Origin: Petrosia ficiformis
Lineage: Eukaryota; Porifera; Demospongiae; Haplosclerida; Petrosiidae
Assembly: GCA_947044365.1 (NCBI GenBank)
Contig: OX345650.1
Span: 1,411,173 to 1,475,172, forward strand
Length of the DNA: 64,000 nt
Direction of reading: 5' to 3'
Both the position numbers and the translations under genes were made by a program. A model generated the notes under the pieces. The model saw nothing but the letters and a program-made list of their open reading frames with translations. It was not told the DNA's origin and made no database searches. This document shows positions 44,901 to 58,673 of this stretch, one piece after another (positions within the stretch are counted from its first letter, which is position 1; each line of letters starts with the position of its first letter).

Positions 44901-47900
44901 AACAAAGCAACACTGGATCTTTGTGCCGCTGTTTTCTTAACTGGAAAACCATCACACAATCAAACTGAGTGTCCACAAAACAAAAGTATGTAAGATATGA
45001 TTTAAATACAGGGGATGTCTTGAGTATGTGGGGCTCCAACTTACCTTAAGCCTATATACTATTAATTGCATCCACCAAATTTAGCGATTTTTACACTCAG
45101 ATTAATTAACTTGTATTAATTTAAGCGAATTTCAGAGCTATGCCTAATATGCCTGCCTAATAAAATGATCACAAAATATATTTTTCATTGTAGCGATTAT
45201 TACCCCATGGTACACTGAAAGAAAAGACTATATTATGGCCTACAAGTCCAAAACTTTACAACAAAGTCTACAGCATTTGATAACGTTTCCAATTGAGTAG
45301 ATCACTATTCATACTTTCCATAGAATATCCAAAACTTTACAACTGCTGTAGACTTTGTTGTAATGTTTCCAATTGAGTAGATCTCTATTTATACTTTCCA
45401 TAGAATATGCTCCTAGTTCAGAAGAAATAGAGGCCATAATAATGCATAGACAACTTACATTGAATCAACTAAGAGAAAGAGCTTCTATAACGTAAGTATG
45501 TTATTGTGTGTGAGTATCATTTCATTACAATTTCAATGTTTTTATGAACTAACACAAGTTTTCATTCCTAATTCAGTGAGCTAAAGTTGAGTTGGATTAC
45601 TAGGATGATGATTTGGTTTCAGAGGAAAGTCGGAAGACAAAGATTAGATAAAAGCAATTACATACTAAGGTGAGTTAGCATATTTAAAAGGAATCAGTTG
45701 GCAGGGGCAGTTTAGTTAACGAAACTATAACTAAATTACAAGTGTACTGTAAAAACTATAACTATTTAAAATGAAAATTGGCCAATAATGGGCACCTTGA
45801 GTTAGTTAACTAAAAATAAAATCCTTTTACTAAACCTAAAATTAATATCAGTCATACTATAATTATAACTAAAAGTGGTAATTATTGTCATACTAAAACA
45901 CTAGTTTATATCTGGTATGCATGCATATTATATTATAATGCAGATATAGAAATTTTTTACTTTTATTTACTTTTTTAGGGAGAAAGATGTGAATTCAGCT
46001 ATTCAATTCTTAACAAAGAACAACTGTTTAGAAGATTGCTCAAACTTTTTGCGAGTTGATATTAAAGAGCAAATTGTTGAGGTAAGTATATAATTAAAGA
46101 GCAAATTGTTGAGGTAAGTATATATATTATGATCAGGAGAATTAAAAACAAAGGTGTCCGCGACTAGGGATTGAACCCAGTACCTTCAGGTACTCATACC
46201 AGACTCCTAGATGGAATCTAAGATTCTACTATTCCAAAGCTAGTTTCAAACCTAGCTATTTCTTGTTGTGACTTGTAGTTACATTTAATTGTTTTATGTT
46301 TGTTAGGTTTAGTAAATGGAGATGATGCTTTTGTAGGTTTGCTACGCCAAACTTTTGTGGCAATGACCTTTTCCCCCATGCATGACACTCGGCTTCAATG
46401 AAACAACCAAGTGAGAACCTCGGCTTCAATGAAACAACCAAGTGAGAACCTCCATATCTGCAACAAACAATAGGATGCTATGAAGTTGTAACCATATGTG
46501 AGGTTACTTTTGCAGCAGTAGCAGATTCCTTTGTTTCGTTTCTGAATTACTTCATTGTATAGTCCACAAACAAAACAGTCATGGAGATCTTACTCAGATA
46601 TCCTTCAAATTTACATTAGATCAGGTGACAGTAGATCTCATAGTGTTGCATAGACATTCTTCCCAACGAAACTCAGCAAGACAGCTGATTTCCTAAACTT
46701 TGTTTGCTATGATGAACAAGTCAATCCTTTCAAGGTACATTGTTATGGATTCTGATTATGGTGAGAAGGCTTCAACATGACCCAGTATTGCCATCTTGTA
46801 CGTATAATCCTTTTCTTCTTCATTGCCAATTACGTTGTAACTTGTAGTTGAGATTTAATTGTTTTACTAGAATAACAATTCAACATACTACACACACACA
46901 CACTAAATTCAACTAAAGAATCATGCCTTTTATATAACCAGTCACACATGTATAGGTAAGGGCCATAGACAATTAGGCTTGAGTAAGACAATATATATTG
47001 CATATGTGTACATAAAGAAACAATAAGAACAATATAGTATAAGAACAATAAAATTATAGTTACCACATTTCTAACTCACCTAACTGGTTTAAGCTGATGA
47101 ACAATATAGTTACCACATTTCTAACTGGTTTAAGCTGATGAACAGTATCCTAACTGGCAGAGCCAATGATCTCCTAGCGTCTCTCTATAATTGTAATAAA
47201 CACAAAACAGTATTAGATCTCACACTTCTCTTATTTTATACATTACATTACTATTATAGTGTTACTACAATGAATACTCTACATATGTCAGAAACATACT
47301 TGATGAATATGAAAGAACCAGTCTGGCAAAGATGGAACAAAGCTCAAAAAAGGTAGTGTGTATATCAATTGAAAGAAGGTCCAGATAAGGGAAATGCACA
47401 CAAAGTGATCTTAGCTCATGCATTTACTGAAATCATCCCATCTGTGAATTCATCTTCTTTATTCTTCCTACATCCTTTGTATAAGCATTCATACACATAT
47501 CTATCTATCCATCATTATTTATTACAGTACCAGAAGAGGCCATAGCCCTCAACTTACATGTAGTTTAGCAATAATAATAGTGGTATGTATATAGCTGCAA
47601 TAGCCGAACATAATCCATTCTTGGTTCTCATAGTAATTATAATTTTATCTGATTATAATTAACACAAAGTAAATGGCCCACCACTCTACAATATGATTAT
47701 ACTCTACAATATAATTATACTCTACAAAATATTCAAGCTGTGAGGAGTGTGTTGCGGTGGTTTGTTTATAAGCCAAACTATATATTTTACAATGATCCTT
47801 TCTACATGTATAAAACATTCACTGCTGAGTGGATGAACAAATGAGTGGATGGATGAGTGGATGGATGAATGGATTACTGGACAAATGTGTGGATGAATGA

Positions 47901-48422
47901 ATGGATTACTGGACAAATGTGTGGATGGATGAATGGATTACTGGACAAATGTGTGGATGAATGAATGGATTACTGGACAAATGAGTAGGTAAATGGATTA
48001 CTGGACAAATGAGTGGATGAATGGATTACTGGACAAATGAGTAGGTGAATGGATTACTGGATAAATGAGTAGATGAATGGATTACTGGACAAATGAGTAG
48101 ATGAATGGATTACTGGACAATTGAGCGGATGAATGGATTAATGGACAAATGAGTGGATGGATGAATTAGATCTTATTAGTAGTAAATATATACACTAGTT
48201 TGTGAGACAATCCCCAATTTCTACATCTCTGTTATGTACACTTTTGTCTGTAACCAAAAATTACAGATGGAGAATGAGATGAGCACACTGTTAGAAACAC
48301 ATTATCACAACACACAAAGACAAAGCTATCTTGTTAGATGTATGAGCTACTTGGAAAGTGAGAAGACTAAGTATATGCTCAACATGCCAGAAGAGTTTAG
48401 GGATGAGTCGTCAGGAATCTGA
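38982..48422 (+). CDS. Dynamin-superfamily-like GTPase, paralogue B
   Basis: Predicted large GTPase of 928 aa, role unknown. Exons: 38982-38998, 39110-39327, 39478-39584, 39757-39926, 39979-40093, 40147-40254, 41286-41526, 41666-41833, 41913-42261, 42634-42764, 43422-43549, 44394-44703, 44794-44985, 45404-45491, 45577-45669, 45979-46081, 47260-47352, 48267-48422 (sum 2787 nt, in phase, stop TGA). P-loop GRLKAGKST (residues ~154-162), G2-like NPETSVI and G3 DTPG (~273-276) are clear. Exon 8 supplies the region where G4 should be, but only a degenerate FIWLNGAT is visible. A helical C-terminal part includes a Cys pair (CCRKC) and a strongly acidic stretch (EEEEDEYDSD). Seven exons have exactly the same length as in the paralogue at 9502-16469. 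The N-terminus is longer than in that gene. The family assignment rests on the G motifs. Confidence 0.88.
40265..40715. repeat. ~123-bp tandem repeat in a GTPase-B intron
   Basis: Three and a half copies of a two-part unit with TAGTCACATGACATGT, CATCATCAGTGTGATG or CAAAATCAGTGTGATG and TATTATACTGATA, just after exon 6. Confidence 0.9.
41046..41166. mobile_element. Foldback element with a tRNA T-arm-like centre
   Basis: Inverted arms TAAATGCTAAATTCTATGAA and TTCATAGAATTTAGCATTTA, continuing through AAGGCTGAAA, around a centre with CCTGGGTTCGATTCCCAG, which is a T-arm and pol III B-box shape. In the GTPase-B intron before exon 7. Confidence 0.85.
42352..42425 (+). mobile_element. tRNA-derived SINE head
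   Basis: GTGTGGCATAGTGGTTAAAC resembles a pol III A box and GTGGTTCAAGTTCAG a B box about 45 bp apart. It does not fold as a full tRNA, so a SINE is more likely than a tRNA gene. Confidence 0.6.
43155..43222. mobile_element. Mini palindromic element (52 bp) with target duplication
   Basis: Perfect 18-bp inverted arms TAGTCTGGGTACCCGCCC (43163-43180; partner 43197-43214), flanked by AGAGGAAC and TGAGGAAC (7 of 8). The first eight bases equal those of the foldback element at 18710. Confidence 0.8.
43295..43385. repeat. Four copies of a 22-bp repeat
   Basis: GAATGACCTTTAGCTAGCTTAT-like units in a row before GTPase-B exon 11; the GAATGACCTTTA part equals the end of the MITE family at 12086. Confidence 0.8.
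43575..43863. mobile_element. Inverted-repeat MITE with TAGTGATG ends
   Basis: Starts TAGTGATGTACTGATAA and ends TTAGTGCATCACTA. A related end (CAGTGCATCACTAGTAC) is at 12726-12745 in GTPase-A. In a GTPase-B intron. Confidence 0.6.
46061..46122 (+). repeat. Tandem duplication of a splice donor region
   Basis: A perfect 30-bp copy (46061-46090 and 46093-46122) includes the last 21 bases of GTPase-B exon 16 and its GTAAGT donor. Use of the second donor would add GTAAGTATATAA and stop the protein. Confidence 0.9.
46140..46235 (-). mobile_element. tRNA-like SINE fragment
   Basis: Reversed, it reads CTGGGTTCAATCCCTAG, a T-arm shape, next to a possible acceptor-like GTCGCGGACACC. The 5' half does not make a clear tRNA. 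Confidence 0.45.
47815..48170. repeat. ~28-bp tandem repeat in the last GTPase-B intron
   Basis: About twelve units of GAATGGATTACTGGACAAAT followed by (G/T)(A/T)GTGGAT-type variants. Confidence 0.9.
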
Positions 48423-48466
48423 TTGACAAACTGAGAACTTATTTCTTCCACTATATTATTTTTGTG

Positions 48467-48472
48467 AATAAA
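48467..48472 (+). promoter_or_regulatory. AATAAA poly(A) signal of GTPase-B
   Basis: A canonical AATAAA lies 45 nt after the stop codon of the plus-strand GTPase gene, followed by a T-rich stretch, the normal arrangement for 3' end formation. Confidence 0.6.
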
Positions 48473-49854
48473 AATTTGTTGTTTTTTTTTGTTAGCTATA
48501 ATAATCAACTTTTCACCGAAAATCAAACCAAAGTGATTTAAAAGGAAGCGTGTATATACTGAACAGTACTTACAGTATTCGCTTTCACTATCATAGAATG
48601 GACATAGATATGTAAGTACATATAAACCAAAGTCATGTATGCAGGGTGTGTGTATAGATTTACTGAACAGTGAATATCACAGATATAAAACAATGTGATT
48701 TAGGAGGAAGTGCCAGCCTATGATACTGAAACCAACAGCATAATTATTATAAGTCCAAAAACCTCTGAACACTGGTACCAACAGGTGGTATATAATTATG
48801 TATATCACTAATATACAGACTAGACATTATATAATTATAATTATTATGATTGAATGTCTGATGTTAATTAGGTTTCCATGGCAATAGATGAAATCATCCA
48901 CTCCATTATAAAAAAACTATCCAATTTACAATAATTATTAATCATTCAGTAATGCTATGTCCATTAATTTTATAACTCGTGTACTCAAACAGTTTCCAGA
49001 AATCCAAGTGATGTTTAAACCATTTCAAGAGCCCCTTACTCCTGGTCGGATGTTCTAATCACAAATGGACCTTACGCAGAACAGGGGGAGATACCAGTTT
49101 CAAAATCTATTCGCTGGTTTTACTGGCTATAGTGAATTCAATTATGCTGTGCTAAAGAACTAATGAACTAGTTATTGTTAAAACAATTATAAATAGTCCC
49201 GTAACAGTTTTTGAACATGTCACATAATAAATTAAACAGCTGAAGGCACTTAGGCTGAAACATTCTTCTATAAAGAAAATGTTAGTATGTGTTCACAAAG
49301 AAAAACCATTATAGACACAATAAGGCCCCCTTTATGGAATTATAAGTAGTCATAAGTCTAATAACTATACTATAAATCAGAAACACTCCCGCTATAGTAT
49401 GTATATCTCTTTTCTCTTCTCCCCATTAGTTATAGTTCTACCATCTTCCATTAAATTCTCAAGACAGATTTCAGTATCTAAATTATTAATGTTATATTGT
49501 CACATTAAATACATGATCCCTAATTCTAAAAAAAAGAAAAAAAAAAAGGAAAAAAATGACAAAAAACAAAAGGAAATGAACTAGTCTTGTGATATAATTA
49601 CAAAGGATTCATGATTAATAATAAAAAAGCATTAATAATAATATTGATTCTATCTTCAGAGAAAAAAACACACATACACATAGTCACATGATAGTCACAT
49701 GATACACACACGTTTCACTAAATGAAACATGCATTCCGATGTTTCTTAAGATGCATACAAATGTAATAGTTATTAATAGAAAACATAAGATTACACACAC
49801 AAAATGGAGAATATATTTAAATAATGGAGTCTGAATAATATCGTATCATTTGTT
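48473..49854. other. Convergent intergenic region between GTPase-B and DSTYK
   Basis: About 1.4 kb between two 3' ends. AT-rich, with an A-rich run at 49529-49570 and short direct repeats; no coding exon, RNA gene or clear mobile element seen. Confidence 0.5.
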
Positions 49855-50348
49855 TTAAACCATTGGGCGTCGACCAATTCTCTTCATTATTAAAGTAAGT
49901 CGAAGTGCTATATCGCCGACTAGTGGTCTTTTTTGAAGATCCCCTTCCCAGCATGATGTCATTAGTTCCCAGCAATCTGCATCGAATCTTGGCAAACGTT
50001 CAGGCCTCAAACCTTTTCTGACTGCCGTCCAAAGTTGTTCTTTATTTTGACAAGCATCGAAGGCACCTGGTAATTTGGTGTCATTAGCACATATGTACCT
50101 ACATGATTGTGAAGCATAGAGATACTTGGCATTTGTGACACTTATTTCAAGAGTATCTAACACTAGGGACAGAGACCTATTCTATCTAACTCCAGGGACA
50201 GAGACATGTTCTATGTAACACTAAGAATACACTCTTAGAGGAACATATTTATATAATACTTTAAAAACATTATTTCTATGGCCCGCAACTGGCCATCCCT
50301 ATAATTGCTTTTCATGGGGTTGAGGCAATATAATTATATATATATATA

Positions 50349-50409
<61 letters not shown>

Positions 50410-52563
50410 AAAAATTATATATATATATACACACACACACATATATATATATATATTCTTGGTCACAATAAAACATGTATTGTATATCCAGTTAAGGAAT
50501 TGGGTCATTCTGGGGGGCTCGGTCAATTAATGGGCGTGGTGTGTAATAGAACATGCAATCAAGCTCTGGAGACCAGCAGGAAGGTCATTACTGCAGTTAA
50601 TAGCTGAAATGTTTTCCTCGAGTTCTACAAGAAACTTTAAAAACAGTAAGAAGAGTAGATAATCAAAATAATAGTTTCAGGCATGAGAAATGCAGCCATG
50701 ATTATTGAATGATGACACCACAAAGCAATTATAGGGATACTTTTTTCTCAATATATCTTGTTCCAAATGACTTACATACCAGAACAATATTCCAAATGCA
50801 TAAATATCCACAGCACTGTCATATTGACCTCCAAATAATTCTGGAGCCATATGGATTGGAGTACCAACTATAGTACACGTCATCATAGCTTCAGGCTTGC
50901 AGAATCCTAAATCTGTTAGAGTCCCTCTGTTATTAGCATCAAGCTACAGATAGAGATGACAAGTAGACAGAGAGACATACAGATAAATACATTGTCATGT
51001 ATAGAGGAAGAATGGTTGATCAAACATAATGATTTATGAAGTAGGTACATGTACATGTACTACATATATATACGCACATGTACATGTACTACATACATGT
51101 ATATATACATACATGTACATGTACATATATATATACATAAACTACATTATATACATGTATGTACATGTACATTAGTGTTGTTTTAGTACCACTTTTAGTT
51201 ATAGTTATAGTATGAAAAATTTCTCAAACTTTTAGTTTTAATTAACTAACTAAAAGTGCCCATTATTGACCAATTTTTAGTTGAAGTTATTACATTATGG
51301 GTGCGGGAATGCATCAGTGGTACATGACAACAATGCTCAATCAATGTTGTAAAAACTTTTTTCAGCATAAACTTCAAAATTAAAAGGTGGGGGAGCAAGA
51401 CTAAAGGGTGGAGGAGCGCCATGATACCATCCTTTGGGGGAAACGCTGTATAAATGTTTGAGTACATACATACTTACCAGTACATTCTTGAGTTTAATAT
51501 CTCTATGTAACAATCCCTGACCATGTAGAAATCTGATCCCTTCAATCACATCTAGACCTATTTGCATCCTTGAGCCAAAATCCAATCCAACTTTAAGGGC
51601 AGCATGAAGATCTCTGGGATATCTTGGCATGATAAATAAAACTACAGCACTTGATCCATTGGAATAGTCATCATCAATTAATGCTCCTATAAGGTTTACT
51701 ACTCTATCATTACGAGGGAGTGTCCTGTTAATAGACACAGAGACATATGGGAATGAAATAAAGAGCAACAGTTTGAGTAGAAGAGCATGTTTGTGTGTGT
51801 GACTGTGTGTACAAATTAGGGCTGCAATGAATATTCGCTCTGTTCAAATATTCACTTGTTATTTTAGTATTCGAATTTTGCGCACACGCAGAAATTGAAC
51901 ACGTGAAATTATAATTGCAATAAAATGGCCACGGAGAAGTTTCATGCTTCGTGTTACTAGCTTTCTACACCTGTAGAGTACTCATTGAATAGTTTAAACA
52001 ACTTTGAATGTTGTTATAAATATCTTTAGCAACTGGTAACATCAAAATGGTGAGCTAATATTTGATATCTCACTAGAAACGAGTTATGACAAAATTTCTC
52101 TGAAAGCAAGCGAATATCCGGATACCAAAAACTACTATTTGTTGCAGCCCTAGTACAAATGTAATGTGTGTTATGTGTGTTATGTGTGTTATGTGTGTAT
52201 CATATGTGTATATTAGGGCTGCGACAAAAGTTGGAAAACAACTTTCAAAGCTTCATCAGCAAAAACGAATGAATCTGCAAAGACTCATATGTGCATTATC
52301 AATGTTGCTCTTACCTTGATTGGAAAACAGGATTACTACTTTATAACAAGAACTATAGTCTTGTTCATATAGATGTTTCTATTCGGATTTAGCAGCATTG
52401 GACTGAGAAATGAGACAGAAGCAGCCAGTAACACAGCCTCAACTTTTCTGGAACACGCCTACATTATTAACCACATGTGGTCTTCATACATAAACATTAA
52501 AGTGGGCGTGGCAGCAAAGGGAGAAATTTAGCTTCGAATGAATGGTTCGAAGCCTTCAAATCT

Positions 52564-52615
<52 letters not shown>

Positions 52616-55600
52616 TTAAGCCTACATACCATGTATAGTGGAACTCTAGTGCTAAATCATTCCAGTGTTTCTCATCTGGAGGTACAACACTCTTAACAGC
52701 TAATGGACCTTTACCAGCCCATTCAGCACACTGAAACACAACACCATACTGACCACGGCCTGAAGAAACAGAGAAATAATATTGACAGAAATAATTATAT
52801 TTTGTCATTGTGTCATACCAGAATTTGGTGTTATTCAACCTTTGATCAGCCAGCGCTCAATACAAATGTTAATGTTATTTTAAATACCACATAATGAAGT
52901 AGATGTGTTATATATACATGTAAGTATTAAATACACATACATTCAATCCTCTTTTAAATATTGCCAGCCTCTACAAGATCAAAGGTATTTATAAAACTTC
53001 ACATGTCTATATCTAGTCACACTGCGGTTTCCACAATAAATTACTGTTTTAACAAAGGACTATATTTGGTTGTGGGTTCAAAGATGTACTATATCATTAA
53101 TAACACACATTATATTAGTTTTTGATTTGTCTTATATAGTAATAATATATAGTAATTATATGTTATAATGGTGCTAATGATCTCATAATTTGTAATGCAC
53201 ATATATGTGTATGTGTGCTAATATTAATTAACAGCTACTAATAGGATATCAACATGAAGTTCAAACAATAAAATGACTTCTTTTATGGGAAGCTGAAAAT
53301 GTATTTTAGTACATGTATTACAATAATTACCACTTTTAGTTATAGTTATGGTATGACTAATTTCTCAAACTTTTAGTTAATGTTGTAGTTGATTAACTAA
53401 AATAATATCAGGCTTACTAAAAGAGTCCTAGTTTTAGTTAACTAAAAGTGTCCATTATTGGTCAATATTCTTTTATATTTTATTGCAGTAGACTTGTAAT
53501 TTAGTTATAGTTTTGTTAACTGAAAGTGAACATGCTTTACTAAAAGAAGTTTCAGTTATATTTATAGTTACAATACTTAATAAGCAATAGTTATTAACAC
53601 TTGAACAATGAATGGAGCTAGGTTATGGGGAATTCAGACACAAGACAAGTAGTATTGGTAATGATTATTTCAAATCCATTACTAACTCTTTTTCCATTCG
53701 CAGTAATATAATAATGATATAACTATGCAGAGTGGGAAATAACAGTGCTCCAGTGCTCATTTGAGGACCAAAATTAGCTAAAGGAGCACCAGATTTTGAT
53801 GTGACAATGCATGCTAGTTGTACTGTGGTGAGCACTGGGGACGGAATTGCTCACCAGATGTTGTAGACTTATTTCCCACCCTGTAACTATGTATATATAT
53901 ACACACCTAGTTCTCTTCCAGTAACTGGTAGGCCATGGACAATACCATCTCTTAATGCAACACTACTAAGTGATAATCTGGCCATCTTTGGAGTCAGTGA
54001 CTAGAGGAATGAAAATATTCATTAAGTATGAACACAAAATTACAAATAGACACTTGAATATATAGACAAAGAAAGACACACAGAGACAAATAATTACACA
54101 GATCCACAAACAGTAGTGTGGAAACAGCCAGTGATGCAGGACATTGTCCGATAAATCTACTGAATGTCTGAAACTGAACTGATACAAAGCAGACACACCC
54201 ACAAACATACAGTACATATATGAACAGACACACTCAGTATATATGAACACAGACACACCTACAAACATACAGTATATATGAACACAGACACACCCACAAA
54301 CACACAGTACATACATGTATATGAACACACAAACACACAGTACATATATGAACACAGACACACAGACACAGACAGACTCACACAGACACAGACAGACTCA
54401 CACAAGAACACATACAATTACACATTTATGAAGTAAACTGTCTGTAAACACTATACATGTATATGCTATATACATGTACCATATGTGTACATGTATTTAC
54501 GTGTACATGTACATGTAAATGCATGATGTATACTTGAATATGCACAAACAGGATATGTACATGTACATGCTAAACAGGGTGTGTACATGTACATAGACAT
54601 GTACATGTGTATATATATACTTGTACATTCATAAACAGGGTGTGTGTACATAATTATGTACATATACATGTACATGTACATGCATGTATACACATACATA
54701 TACATGTATAGTCAGTCATGTATATGTACAGTAAGAACAAACACAAACTGCATACTCTGAAACAAATACAAGTAAACACAGTTTCATATTCACCTTCCTT
54801 ATAGTTTCTCTCTGACCCTCTGTCTCTTTAAGACGTCCTGAATGTCTGTTCTCAAGTTGTTTCATGGCTGCTAAGAAAGCTTCGTGAGAAGCTGAGACTC
54901 TACTTCTAAACTGGGAACAGATTCCTTTGGCGAGACGTGATGCACTCAAACTTTCAATAAGTTGTCGAGTGTATTTTTCTCTCCAGGAAACGTCTCGAAG
55001 ATTTATTGTCTTGTAGCTAGGTCCGGAAAATGTTTGCTTGAGACGTTCAAGAAACAAACGGACAGCTGATGTACTAGTACGCTCGTTAAACTCCAATGTG
55101 TAGGCGGAGTCAAGGATGTGTTTCAGTGCACGAGAACTTTCGCTTTCTGTTGTCGACTCTTCTAATCCCTCAACTACTCGTCTTAAAGTACCTATCACAC
55201 TCTCTCTTAGATAATTTACAGAACCAACAAGACGAGTAGAAATCTGTTTACTCAGCACTTTAAATATATGATCTTGTATAATAGTAATGCAGTGACGTAG
55301 CGTCTTGGCATCCGAAGCAGCCCCAGATTCTTCTAAATTGACTCCCTCTAACTCCAAAGTAACAACCTCTTGTAGGATATCTTCGATGGCGTCTTGAATA
55401 GTGTGTGCCACTACATCTCTTATCTCTGATTGTTTTCTTGACGCTAACTCTATTAACTGTGTATACAGCTTCTCCTCCATCTGTTTGCAATATTTAATTC
55501 TCCTAGGAGTTACTAACACATCTCTAGCTAGGTCATGTGCGTAGAGTATGAGAGTCTGCAAACATCGGGCGTGTGCATCATGAAGTGATGAAGCTGCACT

Positions 55601-58600
55601 GGTAATCTGTTGTCTCATATTACACTGTACGTAGTTTAACAGCTCTGGAGTGAAGTCAATGAAATTGGCGACGATGGTATCCACAGGGACAAAACTGAAC
55701 GATAATTCCGGATTGTTCTCTGGGTTGTCATGAGGACTAATAGGTGGTGGGCCACTGGGCAAGCTATTAGCAATTGTAACATCACTAAGATAACCTAATT
55801 TACACAGCTGTTCATAGATTTGATTCATACATGCAATAAGCATTGGGTTCTCTACTGATCCTCTCCGACCCATTGCAGCTGCTATGGCTGCTGAAGTACC
55901 ATCTTGAGAGATGATAGAAAACAGTAAGGGGACATCAGGCATTAGTCTACGCATCATCTCTAACTCTTTACATTGCTAAAGAGAATAGAAAAACGAAATA
56001 AATAAATTGACTTTATTAACAACATGTACTATAATTGGAGCTACACTTTAATAAGGTGATAGTCAACTGTACTTCTAAGTAGTACTATAGTACTACTTTG
56101 TACTGTAATCATAGTAATGTGTGAATTCCCTTTACATTTGTATGTGATAGCATAGTACTAAGGTGTAATACTGTGTATTACATTCAAAGTACAGTGTACT
56201 CCACTCACAAAGTATATTGTAGTCAATGGAAGTACAGTAAATATATAATGTGAGGTACATGTATTATATATGAGATCGTGGATGGTTGAACAAGTTAATA
56301 TAAAATAATAATTTTGGTTTGGCCACTTCATAAAAGAAGCTATCTAAATTTGGCATTCAGAAAGAGCTACTATTTCTGCACCTACATGTAGATACCTTTT
56401 CATATTCAGTCCTTTTATATTACCTATACAGCTGCATGAGCAATATTGTTATATAGGGACAGATACAGCATGTTCAATCAAAGTAGGGGGGGGGGGGGGG
56501 GGGGGGGCTGACAAAGCTTGGGGTACACAATGATGCACCTACATTGCACCCACCAGGGGAAGGGCCTAGGGTGCAGTAGGGGAATGTGCCCCTCTCACAC
56601 AAAGCGTGGAAGCTAAAAAGTAATGCTTCCAAAGGTTTCTCAAAGAGACTCTATTTATATTCTTATACAATGATGTGACAATGTACATGGTTACCTAAGT
56701 GGAGAGGGGGCTCTCTATCTCTGCCACTGATATATATTACAGTATAACTGGTCACGCCCACTCAATATAGCATGCTGAAGAGTATTTGGCATCAGACATT
56801 TTGAAGTATGGGCCAAATTGGCTCAACAATGGTTAGTGTGTGTGCTATTGGAAATACATCTTGAGCCAATTAACAAAAACTGTTAGTAACAATATAATCA
56901 TAATTAACTGTGCCACTGGCCCAAAGAGAGAACTGTGCAGTGCCACATAAGAAGCTCTTTTGGCCAATGAGCTTATCAAAACACTGATTGGCATAATTAA
57001 ATTTCTAACTACATATACATGCAATACTCACTCATCACTACAGACATGTACAAATATGTACATACAAATGTACGCAAGTATGTGCACATGTACATAATTA
57101 TATGTACATATATGTGTATAATGCATGCAAGACAAGTATGTAATTAGTGAAGTTTAGAATAACACGAACCATTTAAGGAAAGGTTCAAAGACAGATCTGG
57201 TCATTCATAAATATCATCAGAATAGATACATGTACATGTAGATTGATGAGTAATGATATCTTATGAATAAAGGACGTGTTCATAATAATTATTATTACAT
57301 GTTTACTATGCAGAGACACAATCATAATTTATTAACATACATGTAAATGAAACATTATGTGCTCAGCGAGCTAGCACAGAGGAAACAATACACATCACAA
57401 TACATGTACATCTGCACACAAAAAAGGTATTAAATTTAACACCTACAATGGCTTAGAAAATTTAAGAACTAGCCACAATGGCTTAGAAAGGAATGGAGCA
57501 CTGAATGCCCAGTCATTAGCACACATACATGAACGTGTTGAAACACACACACTGACACATACACAACTACATACATGTAGTTAGCACATGAGAATGTAAC
57601 ATCATTTTGCTGAGTCACTGCTGACTGTATACATATGTCAGTAGCACATACATACTGCAAGTATATACATGTACATAAATGTACACTGTACATGTACATG
57701 TATACATGAATACATGAATACACAGGAAATTATTATTTTATTACATGTAAGACTGTTCTGACCCAATTTAAACCTGACCCATTGCCTAACAGATTTTAGT
57801 ATCTATCATAATTATGATAGATACTATAATGGAGGTATGAAGTACCATTATCCCTCTATTATTGATTAGATTATGGAGTACCATTGTACCATTATCCCTC
57901 TATTATTGATTGGATTATGGAGTACCATTGTACCATTATCACTCTATTATTGATTGGATTATGGAGTACCATTGTACCATTATCCCTCTATTATTGATTG
58001 GATTATGGAGTACCATTGTACCATTATCCCTATAGATTATGGAGTACCATTGTACCATTATCAATTGGCTTATGGAGTACCATTGTACCATTATCAATTG
58101 GATTATGGAGTACCATTGTACCATTATCCCTCTATTATTGATTGGATTATGAAGTATCATTGTACCATTATCCCTCTATTATTGATTAGATTATGGAGTA
58201 CCATTGTACCATTATCCCTCTTTTAGAATACGGAGTACCATCCCTGTATTAACTACATGTACATAGTTATATGTAGTTAACTGTCTATCAATACAAAACG
58301 ATCCATTGTTTAAACATCAGTGCTTACAATTCAACGTGTTATCAGTTACAACAAGTTTTTGATCTGGCCGTCTATTCCTGTTAGCAGACATAAAATGATA
58401 ACCACATCCTAAGTGTGTTAAATCTCACAATATTCTCATAATCACAATTCTTTGTATGTACTACACATATATACTCTTCTAATGCTTCTATGTAAGTGAG
58501 GGTTCTACTAAAAATTATATTATTTGTATGTATATAACATAATAATTGATAATCTTCGATATCCTCAGCAGTATATACATGTACATACATTGTATATCTT

Positions 58601-58636
58601 TACATACATTATAAACACACACAGAGAAAGATAACA

Positions 58637-58673
<37 letters not shown>

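Noticed and set aside
53966..54361. Membrane-like open frames rich in Cys, Val and Tyr (minus)
   Set aside because: They come from ACACAG/ACATAC-type tandem repeats next to the DSTYK exon at 53907-54000; no splice or family support.
57954..58226. 90-codon periodic open frame (+)
   Set aside because: It is a translation of the ~57-bp tandem repeat.
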